A DNA stretch of 21,331 nucleotides from a virus (IMGVR_UViG_3300044641_002674:1-21331), one strand, 5' to 3'. Positions 1 through 5,884 are shown, counted from the stretch's first letter. Notes: generated from the letters alone by a model not told the origin. A program made the numbers and translations.

Positions 1-121
1 ACTCTTTTGCTCTCCAAGTATTGTTATATAGCCAAGGGTCGTCATCTGAATTTATCGTGGTAAGTACAGAATCCAACGCATAAACCATATCATCTACATC
101 AGTGCTAATATAACCTAGCAT
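1..121 (-). CDS. Hypothetical protein, 3' end cut by window
   Basis: The first 40 residues are visible (begins MLGYISTDVDDMVYALDSVL); the frame runs off the left edge. Acidic and soluble-looking. Its ATG overlaps the stop of the upstream gene as TAATG, so it is probably translationally coupled and is the most distal visible gene of the operon read leftward from 688. Family not recognised. Confidence 0.7.
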   Translation of the reverse strand, partial: MLGYISTDVDDMVYALDSVLTTINSDDDPWLYNNTWRAKE

Positions 122-297
122 TACTCAGACTCCTCTATAGGCTCAAACACATTGTCAATAACATCTACATCATCAGGTTCAGTACCCTGAATATCTTTAA
201 GGAATAAGTCTTTAGCCTGTTCAACATCGTCAGCCTCAATTTCTCTGCTCCAGTAGTTGTTTACTCGTTCATAGTAATCAATGTTATAAATAGGCAT
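121..297 (-). CDS. Small acidic hypothetical protein, 58 aa
   Basis: Begins MPIYNIDYYERVNNYWSREI; the C-terminal half is rich in Asp and Glu (ends EPIEESE). Both ends form TAATG overlaps with its neighbours, the usual sign of a real gene in a tightly packed phage operon. No domain recognised; the strong negative charge could suit a DNA mimic or a partner of a basic protein, but that is speculation. Confidence 0.7.
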   Translation of the reverse strand: MPIYNIDYYERVNNYWSREIEADDVEQAKDLFLKDIQGTEPDDVDVIDNVFEPIEESE

Positions 298-458
298 TAC
301 TCACCCCAATACTTTAAGATAGTATTCATAGTCATATGTAGATTACAATCGCAATCCCCACCATTCATATTTTCCATAAAATCAAAGTGTGAGAAATTAT
401 CCTCATAGATTTCCTCTACGAGTTCGTGTATTGTGTAAGGTTTAAAGGTTGTGGTCAT
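297..458 (-). CDS. Hypothetical protein, 53 aa
   Basis: Begins MTTTFKPYTIHELVEEIYED; a central GGDCDC segment gives two closely spaced Cys residues, then CNLHM. The start overlaps the stop of the 455-688 gene by 4 nt (ATGA) and the stop overlaps the next start (TAATG). No family recognised; the Cys/His cluster could bind a metal but has no second CxxC knuckle. Confidence 0.7.
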   Translation of the reverse strand: MTTTFKPYTIHELVEEIYEDNFSHFDFMENMNGGDCDCNLHMTMNTILKYWGE

Positions 459-688
459 TGTTCAAACCAACTACCTGATGTAGGGTCATATACATTTTCA
501 GCAATTTCCCAATCGGCTTCGTGCCAACGGATTTGGTCGTCCATAATTACGGCAATCTCATCTATGAACTTTTGCATAATTGCTTCTGCGTGTTGCTTGC
601 TTTTTGCCTCAATATTTACAATAGGAATACTAAGGTCGCAAGAGTAGTAGGGTTGTAGCATTGGGTCTGACAGGGTATCTGTGGTCAT
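455..688 (-). CDS. Hypothetical protein, 77 aa
   Basis: Begins MTTDTLSDPMLQPYYSCDLS and contains an alternating IPIVNIEAKSKQHAEAIMQKF stretch typical of small phage alpha/beta proteins in which Ala/Glu-rich helices follow a short strand. A good Shine-Dalgarno (AAAGGAAA) precedes the ATG. A promoter (-10 at 719-724) lies inside the 3' end of the upstream gene, so this gene heads a sub-operon with the three genes to its left. Function unknown. Confidence 0.8.
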   Translation of the reverse strand: MTTDTLSDPMLQPYYSCDLSIPIVNIEAKSKQHAEAIMQKFIDEIAVIMDDQIRWHEADWEIAENVYDPTSGSWFEQ

Positions 689-708
689 TTGATTTCCTTT
701 TCTTTAGG

Positions 709-1134
709 CTATGCTAATATTGTAGCAGGTGCTACTGACATTTTAGATTGCCATAGGGAACAATTACTATCTAATCTATCACCAAAGACACGGATGTATT
801 CTGAGATATCCTCTGTTTGATCTGTTAGACATTCCTTGACTGTATCTACTGATATAAATACTCTGCCATTCCATAGACCCATTTGGCCAATGTTTGTTGG
901 TACTTCTAAGCATCCGTAAGTATCCTGCTCCCAGCCTACTCCTTCTGAGCAAACCAAGGCATACTTGTTGTCGCCAAATACATTTTTTTCTTCAAGGGTA
1001 ATGAACAATAGATTATCTACTGTACATTCACTAAACTCACTACTATACTGTAGATCATATATCTTGTTAGCAATAGTGGCTAACTTCTTACCGTCTACGA
1101 TTTGTCCTACATATCCCTTAGTTCTATCTCTCAT
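709..1134 (-). CDS. Hypothetical protein, 141 aa
   Basis: Begins MRDRTKGYVGQIVDGKKLAT. Mixed alpha/beta composition, with two Cys-containing segments (SSEFSECTVDNLL and VCSEGVGWEQDTYGCLEV) and a C-terminal hydrophobic tail (APATILA). It is the only gene between promoter P2 and internal promoter P1. An AAGGAAA Shine-Dalgarno precedes the ATG, and the -10 of P2 is 34 nt upstream. No family recognised. Confidence 0.75.
   Translation of the reverse strand: MRDRTKGYVGQIVDGKKLATIANKIYDLQYSSEFSECTVDNLLFITLEEKNVFGDNKYALVCSEGVGWEQDTYGCLEVPTNIGQMGLWNGRVFISVDTVKECLTDQTEDISEYIRVFGDRLDSNCSLWQSKMSVAPATILA
719..740 (-). promoter_or_regulatory. Internal promoter P1 with TGTC-16-(-10) element
   Basis: -10 TACAAT (719-724) with extended TGC; TGTC at 737-740 begins 16 nt before the -10. 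The -35 (TCTAAA, 741-746) is poor. It lies within the last codons of the 709-1134 gene and serves 455-688. No CRP-type box is near it. Confidence 0.6.
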
Positions 1135-1167
1135 TGGGTTTCCTTACTGTTTGGTGGTTTATATTTA

Positions 1168-1196
1168 ATTTTACCGTAATGTGGTTCATAAAGCAA
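1168..1196 (-). promoter_or_regulatory. Promoter P2
   Basis: -35 TTGCTT (1191-1196), 17-bp spacer, -10 TAAAAT (1168-1173). Drives 709-1134. It lacks the TGTC element of most leftward promoters, but has two CRP-type boxes upstream. Confidence 0.75.
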
Positions 1197-1211
1197 GTCT
1201 ACGTAATCGTA

Positions 1212-1224
1212 AAATGTCCGATTT
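1212..1224 (+). promoter_or_regulatory. AAATGTCCGATTT box
   Basis: Copy of the dispersed AWATGTCCGWTTT motif. It lies between promoter P2 and the two CRP-type boxes. This copy points rightward, unlike most others, which point leftward. Confidence 0.6.
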
Positions 1225-1248
1225 GTGAGGTTTGGTACGTAATCCAGG

Positions 1249-1264
1249 TGTGATTTCACTCACA
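1249..1264. promoter_or_regulatory. CRP/GlxR-type box TGTGA-N6-TCACA
   Basis: TGTGATTTCACTCACA, perfect half-sites. Its centre is 83.5 bp from the first base of the P2 -10. Confidence 0.65.
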
Positions 1265-1271
1265 TCGTAAA

Positions 1272-1287
1272 CGTGATTTGGGTCACA
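1272..1287. promoter_or_regulatory. Second CRP/GlxR-type box
   Basis: CGTGATTTGGGTCACA, one mismatch in the left half-site; lies 23 bp (about two helical turns) from the box at 1249. Confidence 0.55.
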
Positions 1288-1300
1288 CCGTTCGAAAAAA
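1288..1300 (-). terminator. T-tract with CGAACGG tail after the tRNA
   Basis: On the minus strand the tRNA is followed by CAAGATTTTTTCGAACGG. The same T-run plus CGAAC(C/G)G follows hairpins at five other leftward operon ends. The hairpin that would belong to this T-tract lies on the other side of the tRNA. Confidence 0.6.
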
Positions 1301-1305
1301 TCTTG

Positions 1306-1379
1306 CGATTCCAACGGGACTTGAACCCGCAGCCTCTACCGTGACAGGGTAGCGATCTAACCAATTGATCTATGGAATC
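1306..1379 (-). tRNA. tRNA-Asp (anticodon GTC)
   Basis: 74 nt including the discriminator base. The acceptor stem GATTCCA/TGGAATC pairs perfectly, the D-arm GATC/GATC encloses a loop with GG, and the anticodon stem CTACC/GGTAG encloses loop CTGTCAC with anticodon GTC at 1343-1345. The T-arm carries TTCAAGT. The 3' CCA is not encoded (CAA follows the discriminator). The gene sits between a terminator-like hairpin (1382-1408) and the T-tract/CGAACGG tail (1288-1300) that elsewhere directly follows such hairpins, and is bounded by 10-bp direct repeats AATCTTGCGA (1299-1308 and 1376-1385). Confidence 0.95.
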
Positions 1380-1381
1380 TT

Positions 1382-1408
1382 GCGAGCAGTTTTTATTCTT
1401 GCTCAGGA
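1382..1408 (-). repeat. GAGCA...TGCTC hairpin, copy F
   Basis: Minus-strand arms GAGCA and TGCTC with an AAAAAC-rich loop, about 10 bases after the DUF932 gene stop. A member of the seven-copy hairpin family. On the plus strand it is followed by a run of seven T, so it may terminate in both directions. Confidence 0.65.
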
Positions 1409-1417
1409 ATTTTTTTG

Positions 1418-2434
1418 CTATGCTAGTTGCATAACATTCTGCACAACTTTCAGCAGACGATTTTTCTCTGCGTTGATAGCAGGGTCAAATCCGCTTGCGC
1501 TTGCGAGAATAGACTCGTTATTACCACCACGAGCAGAACGGTACCAGTCAAGACGCTCAGTAAGTGCATTGAACGCACCCCACGCATTACCAGCAATCAT
1601 TCCGTTAAATTCGCCAGTATAAATGTCGTTGATAACATCTATCTTGTTTTCCCACTTCTTTAGCGAACCCTTAGAATCTTTCTCTGGCTTAGGATAAGCA
1701 GCGAGAATGATATCGTTGAATTGTTGAGCAGATACTTCTGCCTGAATCATAGCGTTAGCCATAACGTCAAAAGAATCCATATACTTATGAGCAAGCCCAA
1801 GAGTCTCACGAGCAACGGCAACCTTACCGCTTGCAGTTTGTGTATGACGAATCTTGAATGATTGCTTCACGCCACCCTTTTTTCGGGTAGTGTTAAGTGC
1901 AAGATTGAGAGTGTTAGCGCACACTACACGAACGGGTGTAATGCTTGCCTGAATAGCGATTGAGCCGTCGTGTGATGTGTTGATGAGCAAATAAGTCTTT
2001 ACCTTATCTGCAACGCCAGTAGGGTCAAGAATTGTCTCACGCTCTAGTGCTAATGCACCGAACACGACACGTCCACCCTTGATTGAGCCAGCGGTTTCCC
2101 AACGTCCACCACCGTCAAGAATGTTATCACCGAATGAAAATAAATCCTCATTCTGCATAACGTGATAACGCTCACCGACTACGCCAAGAACATCGGTTTG
2201 TGTGTTGTCGGTAGGATTAGTACGCAAGACATATTGGTAGTTCTTGTCGCTTGTTAAGTGTGATGGAATTGGCATATCCTCAAGACGGACATTCCAATTA
2301 GAAAGGCTTGCTAGGTCTAGCATTTCTTGTGTAGTTTTTTCCTCGGTAAATACGGTTCCCAATCCGTGCCAAGCAGGTTCTCTGAATGAGGCGAATGAGG
2401 TTTTACCGTTTTGTGTTTCTAAGTCGTGAGCCAC
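1418..2434 (-). CDS. DUF932 / TIGR03299 phage-plasmid-like protein
   Basis: A 338-aa protein of the DUF932 family (TIGR03299), common in actinobacteriophages and plasmids, with no established biochemical role. The family hallmarks are visible: N-terminal HDLETQNGK and an FREPAWHGLG motif (residues about 17-26), a VVGERYHVMQNEDLF segment, and a C-terminal GNAWGAFNALTERLDW block (about 282-297). I place the start at the GTG at 2432-2434: it has an AGAAGGAAAA Shine-Dalgarno, and the in-frame ATG further upstream lies inside or before the promoter -10 (2466-2471) and so cannot be on the transcript. It is transcribed alone from P3 and ends in a hairpin just before the tRNA. Confidence 0.93.
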   Translation of the reverse strand: MAHDLETQNGKTSFASFREPAWHGLGTVFTEEKTTQEMLDLASLSNWNVRLEDMPIPSHLTSDKNYQYVLRTNPTDNTQTDVLGVVGERYHVMQNEDLFSFGDNILDGGGRWETAGSIKGGRVVFGALALERETILDPTGVADKVKTYLLINTSHDGSIAIQASITPVRVVCANTLNLALNTTRKKGGVKQSFKIRHTQTASGKVAVARETLGLAHKYMDSFDVMANAMIQAEVSAQQFNDIILAAYPKPEKDSKGSLKKWENKIDVINDIYTGEFNGMIAGNAWGAFNALTERLDWYRSARGGNNESILASASGFDPAINAEKNRLLKVVQNVMQLA

Positions 2435-2465
2435 GATTTTCCTTCTTTCTTTTGTTGTTAATCTA

Positions 2466-2494
2466 ATCATACACCACCCCACCGACATATGCAA
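2466..2494 (-). promoter_or_regulatory. Promoter P3 with TGTC-16-(-10) element
   Basis: -35 TTGCAT (2489-2494), 17-bp spacer, -10 TATGAT (2466-2471); TGTCGGT begins 16 nt before the -10. Drives the DUF932 gene. Confidence 0.8.
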
Positions 2495-2516
2495 ATCAGG
2501 CTAGTTAGATATGGGG

Positions 2517-2529
2517 CAAATCGGACATT
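2517..2529 (-). promoter_or_regulatory. AATGTCCGATTTG box
   Basis: Leftward-pointing copy of the dispersed AWATGTCCGWTTT motif, between P3 and its CRP-type box. Confidence 0.6.
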
Positions 2530-2535
2530 CCTTAA

Positions 2536-2551
2536 TGTGATTAAATTCACA
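2536..2551. promoter_or_regulatory. CRP/GlxR-type box
   Basis: TGTGATTAAATTCACA, both half-sites perfect. Its centre is 72.5 bp from the first base of the P3 -10. Confidence 0.7.
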
Positions 2552-2575
2552 CTGATCTTAACGGCGTGTCGTAAG

Positions 2576-2595
2576 TTATCCACAGGTTATCCACA
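2576..2595 (+). promoter_or_regulatory. Pair of TTATCCACA (DnaA-type) boxes
   Basis: Two exact copies, 2576-2584 and 2587-2595, starting 11 bp apart (one helical turn). The sequence equals the classical DnaA-box consensus. Confidence 0.7.
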
Positions 2596-2597
2596 AG

Positions 2598-2640
2598 CGG
2601 TTCGAAAATTTTGTTGAGCAGTTTTAGGACGTGCTCAGGT
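2598..2640 (-). terminator. Terminator: hairpin copy E plus CGAACCG tail
   Basis: Minus-strand hairpin TGAGCA...TGCTCA (2614-2640), then CAAAATTTTCGAACCG. It lies 19 nt beyond the stop of the 2659-3090 gene. The T-run is short, so termination may be weak. Confidence 0.6.
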
Positions 2641-2658
2641 CCATTTAGTAGCCCCCTA

Positions 2659-3090
2659 CTAAAAATCAATCCTATCAACTGAAGCGCTAAGCCAAGTGAT
2701 GTTGTCAGAATTATAAGACACTGATTCAAAATCAATATCGTTTACAACTGATTCTGTATCTTCATTGTGTGGTACCTGCACTGTTAAATTGTAGGTCACG
2801 GAAACCTCAACTTCAACTTCCTTGGTTAACTCAAAGCCACAAAGGTCCGCAAGTATCTCTGCGACTGTATCGGAGATTTCGTCATTTGATAAAGATTCAA
2901 GTACATAGTCCTTGATTTCATTGATAAGGTTTCCACGTTCAATCTGCAGTGTGGTTGCACGGGTTGACATATTAGATAAGTCTTCTTGCATACGAGCAAT
3001 GTACTCATCCTTCTTTTGAATTACTTCTTGCAAGGCAGAAATCTGTGTCTTAAGAAATTCTGTTGTTGCATTCATTACCGACTGGTCCAT
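2659..3090 (-). CDS. Coiled-coil hypothetical protein, 143 aa
   Basis: Residues about 8-65 form a heptad-like coiled coil (EFLKTQISALQEVIQKKDEY and onward), followed by an acidic linker and a beta-rich tail with alternating hydrophobics (VEVEVSVTYNLTVQVP, about 91-107). Proteins with this plan are frequent among actinophage early genes, with no known role. It is the single gene between promoter P4 and terminator copy E. The Shine-Dalgarno GAGG lies 9 nt before the ATG. Confidence 0.8.
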   Translation of the reverse strand: MDQSVMNATTEFLKTQISALQEVIQKKDEYIARMQEDLSNMSTRATTLQIERGNLINEIKDYVLESLSNDEISDTVAEILADLCGFELTKEVEVEVSVTYNLTVQVPHNEDTESVVNDIDFESVSYNSDNITWLSASVDRIDF

Positions 3091-3126
3091 TGGGGGCCTC
3101 TTTCTGTTAGGTTGTTTATATATTCA

Positions 3127-3156
3127 ATTGTACTACTGGCGACTGACATTTGTCAA
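3127..3156 (-). promoter_or_regulatory. Promoter P4 with TGTC-16-(-10) element
   Basis: -35 TTGACA (3151-3156, consensus), 18-bp spacer, -10 TACAAT (3127-3132); TGTCAGT begins 16 nt before the -10. The -35 and this element form a TGACA-AA-TGTCA palindrome. It lies at the junction with the previous gene's stop and has no CRP-type box. Confidence 0.8.
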
Positions 3157-3654
3157 CTACCAAGATGATGAGTAATAGAATGATAACTTATCAACTTCGT
3201 CTAGAGCAAAGATACGCTCTAACTGACTGACAGTATCCTTTAGGTCATTCCAGTACCATTCGTCAATATCTGTTCCACCAAAGAAAAATCCTTCTTGTGG
3301 TGGGAATAGGCTAGGGTCTTTAGTTTCTAATGCGTGCTTGCATAGTGCTAGCAACTCTATTAGTTTATCTTGTGATACATAGTAGTCTCCACAGTTATCA
3401 TTACCACCTTGCACTTCTCTTACGAACCAAGAATGTATCTGATTAGCCTTGCGCCAGTAGGCACAGGTTACAGATACTTCTGCTCCATAGATATCTGTTG
3501 CAACATCTGATAGTTGTGTCAGTTCCAGTAGGTCATTAAATTTTGGGTATACCGCTTCAGGAGATAAATAAGATAGTTCACTATTATCCTGTAAGGCTTT
3601 CCAGTTGATTTTTTCTAGGTGCTTCTTAGCGCTGAGATACATATCTAATCCCAT
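3157..3654 (-). CDS. MGLDMYL-type conserved phage protein, 165 aa
   Basis: A conserved but uncharacterised phage/bacterial family recognisable by its N-terminus MGLDMYLSAK, the aromatic block AYWRKANQIHSWFV (about 65-78), the NCGDYYVS segment (about 87-94), EGFFFGG (121-127) and DEWYWNDL (131-138). It is full length by comparison with remembered relatives, and the conserved aromatic and acidic residues are present. Expressed alone from P5. The role is unknown; the aromatic conservation suggests a binding protein rather than an enzyme, which is inference. Confidence 0.82.
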   Translation of the reverse strand: MGLDMYLSAKKHLEKINWKALQDNSELSYLSPEAVYPKFNDLLELTQLSDVATDIYGAEVSVTCAYWRKANQIHSWFVREVQGGNDNCGDYYVSQDKLIELLALCKHALETKDPSLFPPQEGFFFGGTDIDEWYWNDLKDTVSQLERIFALDEVDKLSFYYSSSW

Positions 3655-3690
3655 TGGGGGCTTCCTTCTTTCTGTTTTGATATTAATATA

Positions 3691-3720
3691 ATTCTAGCAG
3701 GTTGGACCGACAAATGCCAA
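3691..3720 (-). promoter_or_regulatory. Promoter P5 with TGTC-16-(-10) element
   Basis: -35 TTGGCA (3715-3720), 18-bp spacer, extended -10 TGCTAGAAT (hexamer 3691-3696); TGTCGGT begins 16 nt before the -10. Drives 3157-3654. Confidence 0.78.
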
Positions 3721-3759
3721 TCGTAAGCCCAGAGATCTTAAATAGTGAGACGTAAAGCA

Positions 3760-3775
3760 TGTGAGAAAGATCACA
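3760..3775. promoter_or_regulatory. CRP/GlxR-type box
   Basis: TGTGAGAAAGATCACA, centre 71.5 bp from the first base of the P5 -10. It directly abuts the CGAACCG tail of the upstream terminator. Confidence 0.68.
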
Positions 3776-3817
3776 CGGTTCGAAAAATTTTTGAGCAGTT
3801 TATCAACTTACTCAGGT
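3776..3817 (-). terminator. Terminator: hairpin copy A plus T-tract and CGAACCG
   Basis: Minus-strand hairpin (3791-3817) with a nine-pair stem TGAGTAAGTT/AACTGCTCA (one bulge, one G-U), then AAAAATTTTTCGAACCG. It is the last of three tandem hairpins after the 3973-4401 gene. Confidence 0.7.
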
Positions 3818-3961
3818 TGTTTGCCTCGTGGCACCTTCGTGCATCTTGCAAAGTTATGTGAGCAGTTTATACACTTACTCAGGTGATGCAGAGGCAGGTA
3901 CCTTAGTCTGGAACCCCTGCAATTATTAAATTGTGTGAGCAGTTTAGCGACTTACTCAGGT
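3791..3961 (-). repeat. Three tandem hairpin repeats (copies A, B, C)
   Basis: The gene-free stretch 3655-3972 holds P5, a CRP-type box and three copies of a 23-bp core at 3791-3817, 3857-3884 and 3933-3961. On the minus strand each reads CCTGAGTAAGT-N3-TAAACTGCTCA. Both stem and part of the loop are conserved, beyond what a plain terminator needs. The 39-48 nt between copies have little in common beyond short GGTACC/GGTGCC words. Only copy A has a T-tract. No credible ORF lies here. Confidence 0.75.
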
Positions 3962-3972
3962 CGTTTATCTAA

Positions 3973-4401
3973 TTAAAGATAACGGGCTACCGCATTGTAG
4001 GTAGAAGTATTTACGACTTCCTCGTCGGTCATCTTTAGGATACGAATTGCATTTGCAATTTCCTCTTTCTGACTACGATATTCGTGCTGACCCATCATCT
4101 CAAAATCACGCTCAGGAGATGTTGGAAGGTCTGACTCTGAAAGACCTGTTAGGTCAAAGTCAATGTTTAGTGTTCCGTTCCAAGAACGAAATGATGTGCG
4201 GAAGTTTTCTGCCTTCTTGATGTTTGCAATCGCATAGGCAATCATTTCCTTCTTGTACTTCTCGTTAGCCTTCTGAAACTTTGCTTCATTGGCTTCTTGT
4301 GATGTGTAGTCAAGTTCTAGTTTAGCAAGTGCTGACTCTAGTGCCTTGATTACTTTGGTCGTTGCGATTTTTACGCTAATTGCTTTTCCTTTTGTTGCCA
4401 T
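3973..4401 (-). CDS. Lys/Ala-rich hypothetical protein, 142 aa
   Basis: Residues about 10-75 are a long amphipathic helix rich in Lys, Ala and Glu (ALESALAKLELDYTSQEANE and onward), then a short beta segment (GTLNIDFDLTGL), and a C-terminal helical part (EEIANAIRILKMTDEEVVN). Probably coiled-coil and soluble. The Shine-Dalgarno is only AAAGAAAAGAG. Upstream is hairpin copy D and the 54-aa gene, with no clear promoter of its own, so it is likely cotranscribed from P6. Function unknown. Confidence 0.78.
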   Translation of the reverse strand: MATKGKAISVKIATTKVIKALESALAKLELDYTSQEANEAKFQKANEKYKKEMIAYAIANIKKAENFRTSFRSWNGTLNIDFDLTGLSESDLPTSPERDFEMMGQHEYRSQKEEIANAIRILKMTDEEVVNTSTYNAVARYL

Positions 4402-4446
4402 TGTGTTTTCTCTTTTCTTTGGTGGTTGATTTTTTTAGGGGGATTT

Positions 4447-4474
4447 AGTGAGCCTTTTTACAACTTGCTCAGGT
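4447..4474 (-). repeat. Hairpin family copy D
   Basis: Minus-strand TGAGC...GCTCA with loop AAGTTGTAAAAAG; the most diverged copy (GGCTCA in place of CTGCTCA). Lies between 4538 and 4401 without a T-tract, so it may be an attenuator or processing site within the operon. Confidence 0.55.
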
Positions 4475-4518
4475 TGTCCCACTCTATTTATTTAGACACG
4501 CATTTCTGTGGGGCGTGT

Positions 4519-4537
4519 ATTTAGCGTTATGCTAAAA
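4519..4537 (-). terminator. Small hairpin after the 54-aa gene
   Basis: TTTAGC/GCTAAA stem (4520-4525 and 4531-4536) with 5-nt loop, directly after the stop. Weak: only six pairs, no long T-run. Confidence 0.35.
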
Positions 4538-4702
4538 TTACTTGGCTGTCCAAGTTGTGTAGCGTGTAGAACCTGCTACATCTAACTTCACACGCACATT
4601 ACCATTTGCGAGTGGCTTGATTTCCTGAATTGTGCCAGTTACCTTTGACTTCTGTGAAGTGTAAGTGTCGCCGACCTTGTATGTTGCTGTTGATACGCTC
4701 AT
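4538..4702 (-). CDS. Small beta-rich protein, 54 aa
   Basis: Begins MSVSTATYKVGDTYTSQKSK, then VTGTIQEIKPLANGNVRVKL. This alternating pattern (strand, Gly turn, strand) looks like a small five-stranded SH3/KOW-like barrel, and similar VGDTYTS..VTGTI proteins occur in actinophages as best I recall. A strong AAGGAGAAA Shine-Dalgarno precedes the ATG. It is the first gene after promoter P6. Function unknown; nucleic-acid binding is possible by fold analogy only. Confidence 0.78.
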   Translation of the reverse strand: MSVSTATYKVGDTYTSQKSKVTGTIQEIKPLANGNVRVKLDVAGSTRYTTWTAK

Positions 4703-4738
4703 TTGTTTCTCCTTTGTAGTTGTTTTTGCTTATATCTA

Positions 4739-4767
4739 AGTTTAGCAAAAAATCTAAGAAATATCAA
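4739..4767 (-). promoter_or_regulatory. Promoter P6
   Basis: -35 TTGATA (4762-4767), 17-bp spacer, -10 TAAACT (4739-4744) with extended TGC. Its spacer (TTTCTTAGATTTTTTGC) is nearly identical to that of P7, so the two are related copies. It lacks the TGTC element. Confidence 0.75.
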
Positions 4768-4807
4768 ATCCTACCCCTAGATTTCTCACTATTTGAGACG
4801 ATTTGTG

Positions 4808-4823
4808 TGTGATTTAGGTCACA
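4808..4823. promoter_or_regulatory. CRP/GlxR-type box
   Basis: TGTGATTTAGGTCACA inside a longer GTGTGA...TCACAC palindrome; centre 71.5 bp from the first base of the P6 -10. Confidence 0.68.
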
Positions 4824-4826
4824 CGC

Positions 4827-4892
4827 CTAGTGTCCCGACCCTGCTATCACTAGGATAGTCAGTAATAGGGCTATTACATATAGGATTTCCAT
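4827..4892 (-). CDS. Single-span membrane micropeptide, 21 aa
   Basis: Begins MEILYVIALLLTILVIAG and ends GSGH: almost wholly one hydrophobic helix. A strong Shine-Dalgarno GAGGGG overlaps the stop codon of the upstream GP88-like gene, with 5-nt spacing to ATG, which supports real translation. It ends four bases before the CRP-type box at 4808-4823. One of several tiny hydrophobic peptides in the leftward arm. Role unknown; membrane perturbation, host exclusion or complex assembly are all possible. Confidence 0.6.
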   Translation of the reverse strand: MEILYVIALLLTILVIAGSGH

Positions 4893-4901
4893 ATAGACCC
4901 C

Positions 4902-5624
4902 TCATTTTTTGGTTGCACTAAACACTATATCAGATTTCTCATAAATACACAACTTGCAGGTTGCACACGCTGAGCCTTTCTGTGATATAAGTGGAATAGA
5001 CTTTTTATTCTCAGGGCATTTAGCCCCAGGGCGTGAGGTTAGTTCTTTCATATCTGCCTGACCTAGTGCAAAGTTTTTGGCAAGATATGCGAGAGATATT
5101 CCGTGATCTGTTTTAAGACCAATTCCAATAGCCTTGTTCTCGCTATCAGTAGAATAATATAGAGATAGATTTTCAATACCCTTTAGCATTAAGGCGGATG
5201 ACTTAACACGGGTATATACCCAGAATTGAATATCAGGGTTATTAAGGATTACATTCTGCCAGGCTAGTGTATAGGTATCATTAAAAAAATCGCCGTCCCA
5301 GTGGATACGGAATTGCATAGGCGCATTGCGCTTAACACAATCATTTCTAAATTCTTCAATCATTTCTGATAGCAATACTTGCATAGTATCAAAATCTGCA
5401 TTGCGTAGTAGATCCCAGTTATGCAATAAGTTTTTCTTTACTGTTGGGAATACCTTTTCCAGTTTTCCTGCGTAGCAAACCGACTCACACACACTGGTTG
5501 CACCAGGGCACGAGTAAGCCTTTCCAGCAGGTAATCCAAAAGTGTTGGCGATACTTGCTTGTTTTCCGTTAGGTGTGACGGCATTAGCGACCTTTCTATC
5601 TTTTGAGCGTAGTAGTTTAGTCAT
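4902..5624 (-). CDS. GP88-like Cys-rich phage protein
   Basis: A 240-aa protein resembling the actinophage 'gene product 88' family. N-terminal Cys motif CPGATSVCESVCYAG (C39, C46, C50), a central RIHWDGDFFND motif (R106-D116), VYTRVKSSALML (136-147), and a C-terminal cluster C203 plus C220-x2-C223-x2-C226. Seven ordered cysteines suggest a metal or Fe-S site, and the RxHxDGDF motif a catalytic or structural acidic patch. No enzymatic role is established. The Shine-Dalgarno GAGGG precedes the ATG. Its start overlaps the stop of the 50-aa gene upstream by 8 nt, and promoter P8 lies within that gene. Confidence 0.85.
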   Translation of the reverse strand: MTKLLRSKDRKVANAVTPNGKQASIANTFGLPAGKAYSCPGATSVCESVCYAGKLEKVFPTVKKNLLHNWDLLRNADFDTMQVLLSEMIEEFRNDCVKRNAPMQFRIHWDGDFFNDTYTLAWQNVILNNPDIQFWVYTRVKSSALMLKGIENLSLYYSTDSENKAIGIGLKTDHGISLAYLAKNFALGQADMKELTSRPGAKCPENKKSIPLISQKGSACATCKLCIYEKSDIVFSATKK

Positions 5625-5769
5625 ATATTGACCCTCTTTCTTTTCTTAATTCTAGCATTTGGCTCTGACATTTTTTTCTGTCGTACTTCTTTTTATTTGG
5701 TACGGCTGAGGCAGCGTTGCTACGGCGTAATTCCATAAGCCTACGTAATTCCTCAGATGTTTTTTTCAT
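5617..5769 (-). CDS. Basic small protein, 50 aa, leaderless
   Basis: Begins MKKTSEELRRLMELRRSNAA; strongly basic (KKKYDRKKC) and helical, with one Cys. The ATG starts 7 nt after the -10 hexamer of P7, so the mRNA is probably leaderless. Its end overlaps the GP88-like start by 8 nt. The basic charge suggests nucleic-acid contact. The alternative is that it is an untranslated leader, but the promoter and overlap geometry favour a gene. Confidence 0.65.
   Translation of the reverse strand: MKKTSEELRRLMELRRSNAASAVPNKKKYDRKKCQSQMLELRKERGSIYD
5649..5670 (-). promoter_or_regulatory. Internal promoter P8 with TGTC-16-(-10) element
   Basis: -10 TAGAAT (5649-5654), extended TGC; TGTCAGA begins 16 nt before it; the -35 region is only an A-run. 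Drives the GP88-like gene from within the 50-aa gene. Confidence 0.6.
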
Positions 5770-5775
5770 ACCTTA

Positions 5776-5804
5776 ATCATACCAAAAAATCTAGAAAATA
5801 TCAA
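5776..5804 (-). promoter_or_regulatory. Promoter P7 (leaderless)
   Basis: -35 TTGATA (5799-5804), 17-bp spacer, -10 TATGAT (5776-5781) with extended TGG. The predicted start site coincides with the ATG at 5769. Sister of P6. Confidence 0.75.
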
Positions 5805-5831
5805 ATCCTGGAGAATCGGGATAGTCTACGT

Positions 5832-5844
5832 AAAACGGACATTT
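5832..5844 (-). promoter_or_regulatory. AAATGTCCGTTTT box
   Basis: Leftward copy of the dispersed motif. A second half (TGTCC) follows directly, as in the copy at 8355. Confidence 0.6.
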
Positions 5845-5851
5845 AGGACAA

Positions 5852-5884
5852 CGGTTCGAAAAAATCTTGGGGGATACCCAAGAT
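5852..5884 (-). terminator. Rho-independent terminator
   Basis: Perfect eight-pair stem ATCTTGGG/CCCAAGAT (5864-5871 and 5877-5884), 5-nt loop, then six T and CGAACCG. The stem begins at the stop codon of the 5884-6129 gene. It ends the operon that starts at 7156. Confidence 0.85.

Noticed and set aside
2435-2494. Upstream extension of the DUF932 gene to an ATG at 2494
   Set aside because: The extension includes the promoter -10 (2466-2471); the GTG at 2434 has a ribosome site and matches the family N-terminus.
3791-3961. Three repeats with 39-48 nt between them look like a short CRISPR array
   Set aside because: Repeats are imperfect, spacing is irregular, the same unit occurs singly elsewhere as a hairpin near gene ends, and no cas genes are present.
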